From positions 1-37,624 of the forward strand of contig JAZNKF010000070.1 of assembly GCA_045578425.1 (NCBI GenBank): a stretch of 37,624 nucleotides of DNA. Direction: 5' to 3'. The notes under the pieces were generated by a model. The model was not told the origin of the DNA, did not search any database, and saw only the letters and a list, made by a program, of their open reading frames with translations. Positions 32,765 to 37,624 of the stretch are shown in pieces (the first letter of the stretch is position 1; every line of letters starts with the position of its first letter). The DNA comes from RGIG3009 sp045578425 (GTDB lineage Bacteria > Bacillota > Clostridia > Oscillospirales > Acutalibacteraceae). The translations under genes were made by a program, and so were the position numbers.

Positions 32765-33580
32765 ATGGTGTATGAACCAATGCTTGTCGGCAGCAAACCG
32801 TATCGTGTGGGGTTGTGCGATGATTGCGATTATCAAAAGGCGCACTGTCACAAAGAAATTGAAATTTTGTATGTTGTTTCGGGTGAACTCAAAGTTGTTT
32901 TGAACAATCAACCGTATGTGGTAAAAGCGGGAGAGATGGTGTTTGTGCCCGGAATGACCATGCATTTTGTTGCGCGAACGGGACATGCCGTGCGATTTTT
33001 GTATTTGGAAATCGGTCCGTTTTTTTTGGGAAAGTTGTTCCCAATGGTGGAAAAACTTTCGTTTACGCAACCGATATGTAAAAAATCGGAAAAGACGGAA
33101 GCTGTTTTTAAGTTGCTTGACGAAATCATAAGCGAAAAACAACAGCCCACCAACGAGGATGAGCTAATTATACGGGGGAATTTATACAAACTAACGGCCG
33201 AAGTGCATCGTTTGTTCCCGCCAAAGCAGGTGGTTAAACAAAACGAAAAAGAACGGTTTTTGACACAAGAGGCAGAGGAGTTAATACAAAACCAATACCA
33301 TACCGCCGTTACCGTGGAAGAAGCGGCGGCACTTTGCGGGTACAGCGTAAGCAGTTTTTGCAGAATTTTTAAAAAAGCGTTTGGCACGAGTTTTCATGCT
33401 CTTCTTAACGAGGTGAGGCTGGAAAAAGCAAAATTGTTGTTGCAAGATACCACGTTGACGATTGCTGAAATTGCGCGGCAAACGGGATTTGCCGACAGCA
33501 AAGCGTTTTGCCGGTTGTTCAAAAAGCAAAACGGCATGACTGCCACGGCTTTTCGGCAGGGAGAAAGTGTTGATTTTTAA
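32765..33580 (+). CDS. AraC-family transcriptional regulator with cupin sensor
   Basis: The 271-aa protein has an N-terminal cupin fold (about residues 20-90, HKEIEILYVVSGELKVVLNNQPY...GEMVFVPGMTMHF) for sugar binding and a C-terminal double helix-turn-helix (about 170-265, VTVEEAAALCGYSVSSFCRIFKKAFGTSFHALLNEVRLEKAKLLL, then the IAEIARQTGFADSKAFCRLFKKQNGMT signature). ATG 32765 follows GGAGG. It is divergent from the GH1 gene with repeats between them, so it most likely activates that gene in response to its sugar and may control its own expression. The ligand is not known. Confidence 0.92.
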   Translation: MVYEPMLVGSKPYRVGLCDDCDYQKAHCHKEIEILYVVSGELKVVLNNQPYVVKAGEMVFVPGMTMHFVARTGHAVRFLYLEIGPFFLGKLFPMVEKLSFTQPICKKSEKTEAVFKLLDEIISEKQQPTNEDELIIRGNLYKLTAEVHRLFPPKQVVKQNEKERFLTQEAEELIQNQYHTAVTVEEAAALCGYSVSSFCRIFKKAFGTSFHALLNEVRLEKAKLLLQDTTLTIAEIARQTGFADSKAFCRLFKKQNGMTATAFRQGESVDF

Positions 33581-33600
33581 AAATTTTTCTCGGTTTTTCC

Positions 33601-33629
33601 TTTACAGACGACAAAAATAGTGTTATCAT
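33601..33629 (+). promoter_or_regulatory. Promoter of the pyruvate:ferredoxin oxidoreductase gene
   Basis: TTTACA (33601-33606) and TATCAT (33624-33629) are separated by 17 bp. A leader of about 55 nt precedes a strong AAAGGAGGAC ribosome binding site. Confidence 0.6.
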
Positions 33630-33691
33630 AGTTCTTGATGCCTTACAGTCATCAATTGTTGTTAATTTATCCTTAAAGGAGGACATATTCT

Positions 33692-36600
33692 ATGGCAAGA
33701 AAATTCAAAACCATGGACGGTAACAACGCCGCGGCGCACGTTTCGTATGCGTTCACCGAAGTGGCGGGTATTTATCCCATCACACCGTCCAGTCCCATGG
33801 CGGACTACGTTGACCAGTGGGCGGCTGCCGGTCAAAAGAACATTTTCGGCACTACCGTAAAAGTGGCGGAAATGCAATCCGAAGCGGGTGCTGCCGGTAC
33901 GGTGCACGGTTCGTTGGCGGCGGGTGCGCTGACCACCACCTACACTGCTTCGCAGGGCTTGTTGCTCATGATTCCGAACATGTACAAAATCGCCGGTGAA
34001 TTGTTGCCGTCGGTGTTCCACGTGTCTGCCCGTTGTGTGGCCTCGCACGCGCTGAACATTTTCGGTGACCATTCCGACGTGTATGCTTGCCGTCAAACCG
34101 GTTTTGCTATGTTGGCTGAAACCAATCCGCAAGAAGTTATGGACCTTGGCGCTGTTGCTCACTTGGCAACCATCAAAAGCCGTGTTCCGTTTATCAACTT
34201 CTTTGACGGTTTCCGCACTTCGCACGAAATCCAAAAAATCCAAATTTGGGATTACGACGACCTTGCCGAAATGTGCGACATGGACGCTGTCAATGCGTTC
34301 CGCAAACGCGCTTTGAATCCGGAACATCCGGTAATGCGCGGCTCGCACGAAAACGGCGATATCTTCTTCCAACACCGCGAGGCGTGCAACGCATATTACG
34401 ATGCCGTTCCCGCTATTGTGGAAGAATATATGGGCAAAGTCAACGAAAAACTGGGTACTGATTATCAACTTTTCAACTACTACGGTGCTCCGGATGCTGA
34501 CCGCGTGATCGTGGCCATGGGTTCGGTTTGCGACGTGGCAGAAGAAGTGATTGATTACTTGACCGCTGCCGGTGAAAAAGTCGGTTTGGTTAAAGTTCGT
34601 TTGTATCGTCCGTTCTCGGCGGCTCATTTTGCAGCAGCTATCCCTGCTACCGCCAAAACCATTGCTGTTCTTGACAGAACCAAAGAACCCGGCGCGTTGG
34701 GCGAACCGCTTTATTTGGATGTGGTTGCCGCTTTGGCAGCACAAGGCCGTTCCAAAGTGAAGGTTATCGGCGGTCGTTACGGTTTGGGCTCCAAGGATAC
34801 TCCTCCTTCCAGCATTTTTGCCGTATACAGCGAAATGAAGAAAAAATGCCCGAAAGCACAATTTACCATGGGCATCGTCGACGACGTGACCAACTTGTCG
34901 TTGCCGGAAAAAGAAGCTCCCAACACCGCTGCCGAAGGCACCATCGAATGTAAATTCTGGGGTCTTGGCGGTGACGGTACGGTTGGTGCTAACAAAAACT
35001 CCATCAAAATCATTGGTGACCACACCGACAAATACGTGCAAGCGTATTTCCAATACGACTCCAAGAAAACCGGTGGTATTACCATTTCGCACTTGCGTTT
35101 TGGCGACCAACCCATCAAGAGCCCGTATTATATCAACAAAGCGGACTTCGTGGCTTGTCACAACCCCTCTTACGTAACCAAAGGTTACAAGATGGTGAAC
35201 GACGTCAAACCCGGCGGCGTGTTTATGATTAACTGCCAATGGACTCCCGAGGAACTCGAACATCACTTGCCGGCAGAGGCCAAACGCTATATTGCCAAAA
35301 ACAACATTCAGTTGTATACCATCAATGCCATTGACTTGGCAATGCAAATCGGTATGGGCAAACGTACCAACACCATTTTGCAATCGGCGTTCTTTACTTT
35401 GGCAAAAGTAATGCCGCAAGAAGAAGCCATCCAATACATGAAGGATGCTGCTACCAAGTCCTACTCCAAAAAAGGTATGGACATTGTGGAAATGAACCAC
35501 AAAGCCATTGACGCCGGTGCTACCGCGTTTGTGAAAATTGACGTGCCTGCCGCTTGGGCAAAAGCCAAAGACGAGGCGGCCGCTCCTGCCAAAAACGGTC
35601 CTGCCAAATTGGTGAAGATGGTGGACAACATCATGGAGCCCGTTGGCAAAATGAACGGCGATGCTTTGCCGGTTTCCGCTTTTGTGGATCATGCTGACGG
35701 TACCTTTGAACAAGGTGCTTCCGCTTACGAAAAACGCGGCGTTGCCGTGATGGTTCCTGAATGGAACGAAGACACTTGTGCTAAATGTAACAAGTGTGCC
35801 TTTGTTTGCCCGCACGCTACCATTCGTCCGTTCGCTCTGAACGAAGAAGAAGTGGCCGCTGCTCCCGCAAACATGAGAAAAGCTCCGAAACCGGTTATCA
35901 AAACCAACTACACCTACACCTTGGCGGTTTCGCCGATGGATTGTATGGGGTGCGGCGTTTGCGTTGGCGTTTGCCCGACAAACTCCCTCACCATGGTTTC
36001 GCGTGAATCGCAAGAAGACCAACAAGCCGTGTTTGATTACTGTGTGGAAAAAGTTTCCGACAAACCGGAAGTGCAAGGCAACTCCGTTATCAGCAGCCAA
36101 TTCAAACAACCCTTGTTAGAGTTCTCCGGCTCTTGTGCCGGCTGTGCCGAAACCGCGTATGCTCGTTTGATTACGCAATTGTTCGGTGACAGAATGTATA
36201 TTTCCAATGCCACCGGTTGTTCGTCTATCTGGGGCGGCCCCGCTGCCACTTCGCCGTACACCGTTAACAAAGACGGTCACGGTCCGGCTTGGGCAAACTC
36301 TTTGTTTGAGGACAACGCCGAGCACGGTTTTGGTATGTACTTGGGTCAAAAAGCTATCCGCAACCGTTTGATTGAAAAAGTCAAGGAAATTGCTGCTTCT
36401 GACAAAGCTTCTGCCGAACTCAAAGCGGCTGCCGAAGACTATTTGAACACGGTGAACGACGGTGCCAAGAACACGGCGGCTTCCAAAGTGTTGGCTGCCG
36501 AAGCAGCGAAAGTTGCCGACAAGTGCGAACTTTGCAAAGATATTACCGAAAACAGCGAATACCTCTCCAAAAAATCGGTGTGGATTTTCGGTGGTGACGG

Positions 36601-37216
36601 TTGGGCATACGATATCGGTTTCGGCGGCGTGGACCACGTTCTCGCTTCCGGCGAAGACGTGAACATCATGGTCTTCGATACCGAAGTGTATTCCAACACC
36701 GGCGGTCAAGCTTCCAAAGCTTCGCAAATCGGTCAGGTGGCACAATTTGCCGCTGCCGGTAAAGCCATTGCCAAGAAGAGCTTGGCAGAAATCGCGATGT
36801 CTTACGGTTACGTGTACGTTGCACAAATCGCCATGGGCGCCGATATGAATCAAACCGTGAAAGCGATTGCGGAAGCCGAAGCTTATCCGGGTCCGTCGCT
36901 CATCATCGGTTATGCTCCGTGCGAAATGCACAGCATCAAGGGCGGTATGGTGAACTGCCAAGCCGAAATGAAGAAAGCTGTGGATTGCGGTTACTGGAAT
37001 ATGTTCCGCTTTAATCCTGCGGCTGACAAGAAATTCGTGATTGACAGCAAAGCGCCGACCACCAGCTATCGTGACTTTATTATGAACGAAGCGCGTTATT
37101 CTTCGCTGACTCGTTCCTTCCCCGAACGTGCCGAAGCGCTGTTCACCCAAGCGGAAGAAACGGCGATGGCTCGTTACGACCACTTGCAAAAATTGCAAGC
37201 GCTTTACAACGACTAA
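33692..37216 (+). CDS. nifJ: Pyruvate:ferredoxin (flavodoxin) oxidoreductase
   Basis: This 1174-aa single-chain PFOR oxidises pyruvate with CoA to acetyl-CoA, CO2 and reduced ferredoxin, the central step of clostridial fermentation. Domain I starts with MDGNNAAAHVSYAFTEVAGIYPITPSSPMA. The ferredoxin domain holds two 4Fe-4S motifs: C696-x2-C699-x2-C702-x3-C706 and C751-x2-C754-x2-C757-x3-C761. The thiamine diphosphate domain carries the third cluster (CAGCAE) and GDGWAYDIGFGG...NTGGQ. Length and order match the family. The gene has its own promoter, a strong ribosome binding site and a biased codon choice, in keeping with high expression. It ends at a hairpin shared with the XRE gene. Confidence 0.97.
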   Translation: MARKFKTMDGNNAAAHVSYAFTEVAGIYPITPSSPMADYVDQWAAAGQKNIFGTTVKVAEMQSEAGAAGTVHGSLAAGALTTTYTASQGLLLMIPNMYKIAGELLPSVFHVSARCVASHALNIFGDHSDVYACRQTGFAMLAETNPQEVMDLGAVAHLATIKSRVPFINFFDGFRTSHEIQKIQIWDYDDLAEMCDMDAVNAFRKRALNPEHPVMRGSHENGDIFFQHREACNAYYDAVPAIVEEYMGKVNEKLGTDYQLFNYYGAPDADRVIVAMGSVCDVAEEVIDYLTAAGEKVGLVKVRLYRPFSAAHFAAAIPATAKTIAVLDRTKEPGALGEPLYLDVVAALAAQGRSKVKVIGGRYGLGSKDTPPSSIFAVYSEMKKKCPKAQFTMGIVDDVTNLSLPEKEAPNTAAEGTIECKFWGLGGDGTVGANKNSIKIIGDHTDKYVQAYFQYDSKKTGGITISHLRFGDQPIKSPYYINKADFVACHNPSYVTKGYKMVNDVKPGGVFMINCQWTPEELEHHLPAEAKRYIAKNNIQLYTINAIDLAMQIGMGKRTNTILQSAFFTLAKVMPQEEAIQYMKDAATKSYSKKGMDIVEMNHKAIDAGATAFVKIDVPAAWAKAKDEAAAPAKNGPAKLVKMVDNIMEPVGKMNGDALPVSAFVDHADGTFEQGASAYEKRGVAVMVPEWNEDTCAKCNKCAFVCPHATIRPFALNEEEVAAAPANMRKAPKPVIKTNYTYTLAVSPMDCMGCGVCVGVCPTNSLTMVSRESQEDQQAVFDYCVEKVSDKPEVQGNSVISSQFKQPLLEFSGSCAGCAETAYARLITQLFGDRMYISNATGCSSIWGGPAATSPYTVNKDGHGPAWANSLFEDNAEHGFGMYLGQKAIRNRLIEKVKEIAASDKASAELKAAAEDYLNTVNDGAKNTAASKVLAAEAAKVADKCELCKDITENSEYLSKKSVWIFGGDGWAYDIGFGGVDHVLASGEDVNIMVFDTEVYSNTGGQASKASQIGQVAQFAAAGKAIAKKSLAEIAMSYGYVYVAQIAMGADMNQTVKAIAEAEAYPGPSLIIGYAPCEMHSIKGGMVNCQAEMKKAVDCGYWNMFRFNPAADKKFVIDSKAPTTSYRDFIMNEARYSSLTRSFPERAEALFTQAEETAMARYDHLQKLQALYND

Positions 37217-37230
37217 TCGTTTGTAAAAAC

Positions 37231-37267
37231 AAACCCGCGCCCCAACAGTTTGTTGAGGCGCGGGTTT
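37231..37267. terminator. Bidirectional terminator between nifJ and the XRE gene
   Basis: AAACCCGCGCC (37231-37241) pairs with GGCGCGGGTTT (37257-37267), with an inner CAAC/GTTG pair and a short loop. T-rich and A-rich flanks lie on both sides. Confidence 0.88.
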
Positions 37268-37283
37268 CCTTTTTGTAAAAAGG

Positions 37284-37490
37284 TTACGGTGTGTCGGACA
37301 ATCCCAAAATATAATCCGCTGATACGTGATAGAAGTTTGATAAAATGACCAATAACTCGCACGGCAAATCTCTTAATCCGCTTTCGTAACGATAATATTG
37401 CGGTTGAGTGGTGAATAGCAGACGAGCAATGTCGGTTTGAGTGTAGTTGTTATCTTCCCGTAAATCGCGCAAGCGTTTGTAGTACGCCAT
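37284..37490 (-). CDS. Small XRE-family DNA-binding protein
   Basis: This 68-aa protein is a single helix-turn-helix of the Cro/C1 type (LREDNNYTQTDIARLLFTTQPQYYRYESGLRDLP...LSNFYHVSADYILGLSD). ATG 37490 follows GAGAGGTG. It lacks any other domain and is divergent from the gene starting at 37620. Two near-identical palindromic sites flank the promoter of that gene, so this protein probably represses it. Small regulators of this kind are common both in housekeeping loci and near integrated elements; the neighbour outside the window would decide. Confidence 0.9.
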   Translation of the reverse strand: MAYYKRLRDLREDNNYTQTDIARLLFTTQPQYYRYESGLRDLPCELLVILSNFYHVSADYILGLSDTP

Positions 37491-37531
37491 TTGTTAACAC
37501 CTCTCTCTTAACATTTCACAAAAAACAGAAA

Positions 37532-37547
37532 ATATCTGTTTGGATAT
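37532..37547. promoter_or_regulatory. Probable XRE operator O1
   Basis: ATATCTGTTTGGATAT is an inverted repeat (ATATC and GATAT arms) directly against the -35 box of the rightward promoter. A near-copy lies at 37589-37604 with 14 of 16 bases identical. Confidence 0.6.
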
Positions 37548-37548
37548 A

Positions 37549-37577
37549 TTGACATTATATTTTTTTTGGGATATAAT
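37549..37577 (+). promoter_or_regulatory. Perfect consensus promoter of the gene at the window edge
   Basis: TTGACA (37549-37554) and TATAAT (37572-37577) with a 17-bp spacer give a full consensus sigma-A promoter, the strongest in the window. It lies between the two operator copies. Confidence 0.85.
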
Positions 37578-37588
37578 TACCGTAGAAT

Positions 37589-37604
37589 ATACCCGTTTGG
37601 ATAT
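37589..37604. promoter_or_regulatory. Probable XRE operator O2
   Basis: ATACCCGTTTGGATAT differs from O1 at two positions. It lies about 5-20 bp downstream of the expected start site, just before the AAGGAGAGGG ribosome binding site, a place where bound repressor blocks transcription. Confidence 0.6.
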
Positions 37605-37619
37605 AAAGGAGAGGGTAAG

Positions 37620-37624
37620 ATGTT
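37620..37624 (+). CDS. Start of a gene truncated by the window end
   Basis: An ATG at 37620-37622 follows AAGGAGAGGG at 5-8 nt spacing and the consensus promoter at 37549-37577. Only two bases of its second codon are inside the window, so nothing can be said of the product. Confidence 0.6.

Noticed and set aside
32601..32780. A longer N-terminus for the GH1 enzyme.
   Set aside because: It would read through the intergenic promoter and operator region; the ATG at 32600 has a strong ribosome binding site and the normal family start.
33662..36109. An 815-codon open frame on the minus strand opposite nifJ.
   Set aside because: It lies wholly within the PFOR gene, has no ribosome binding site and a His/Phe/Arg-heavy composition. 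Codon bias of the highly expressed sense gene explains the missing stops.
1..37624. tRNA genes, IS elements or integrase genes.
   Set aside because: No TTCGAATC-type T-loop with an acceptor stem, no transposase or integrase frame, and no terminal inverted repeats around a coding unit were seen.

Overview
The window is a stretch of chromosome from an anaerobic Firmicute, most likely an uncultured gut clostridium of the Oscillospiraceae/Christensenellales kind. I infer this from a pyruvate:ferredoxin oxidoreductase, a RicT/YaaT protein, a PheB-type ACT protein next to hom-lysC, a BofC-like small protein, a THF riboswitch on folT, AGGAGG-type ribosome binding sites, frequent GTG/TTG starts and moderate GC content. 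No phage, transposase or CRISPR array is visible. It reads as ordinary core genome with several carbohydrate-use cassettes.

Layout. (1) 1-950: a 5S rRNA gene with its terminator, then a decayed second 5S copy with a matching 3' block (terminator, GTGAAGA heptamers, GC hairpin). Between them lies a ~205-bp imperfect palindrome resembling a MITE. (2) 956-5360: GH29 alpha-L-fucosidase, RpiR-type regulator with a perfect inverted repeat over its own promoter, OPA-type MFS transporter and an alpha/beta hydrolase. (3) 5362-9545, leftward: ACT protein, hom, lysC, then hemW behind a strong hairpin. (4) 9572-11857, leftward: bifunctional penicillin-binding protein. (5) 11935-20664, rightward: BofC-like protein, DEAD-box helicase, lepA, guaB, an ATP-grasp ligase resembling D-aspartate ligase, an AsnB/AsnH-type amidotransferase, then a THF riboswitch and folT. 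(6) 20711-27537, leftward: a 1174-aa protein of unrecognised family, and the holB-ricT-rmuC operon. (7) 27546-31250, rightward: zinc/manganese ABC transporter genes with a CE15-like esterase inserted between the binding protein and the ATPase. (8) 31257-33580: divergent GH1 beta-glucosidase and AraC-type regulator. (9) 33601-37276: pyruvate:ferredoxin oxidoreductase. (10) 37284-37624: a small XRE regulator divergent from a gene whose start codon lies at the window edge, with paired operators around a consensus promoter.

The genes suggest a fermentative, plant- or mucin-glycan-using anaerobe. Fucosidase, beta-glucosidase, a CE15-like esterase and perhaps the large unknown protein feed sugars in, and PFOR oxidises the pyruvate. 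The ATP-grasp/AsnB pair and the PBP point to peptidoglycan with a possible amidated D-Asp bridge.

The points most worth a second look are: a LepA whose GTPase G3 motif reads DTPVLVDF instead of DTPGHVDF, so the switch-II glycine and catalytic histidine are both missing; the 1174-aa unassigned cytosolic protein; the duplicated and decayed 5S block with its MITE-like palindrome; and the operator architectures of the RpiR, AraC and XRE regulators. All promoter, operator and terminator calls were made by eye, without alignment or folding software.
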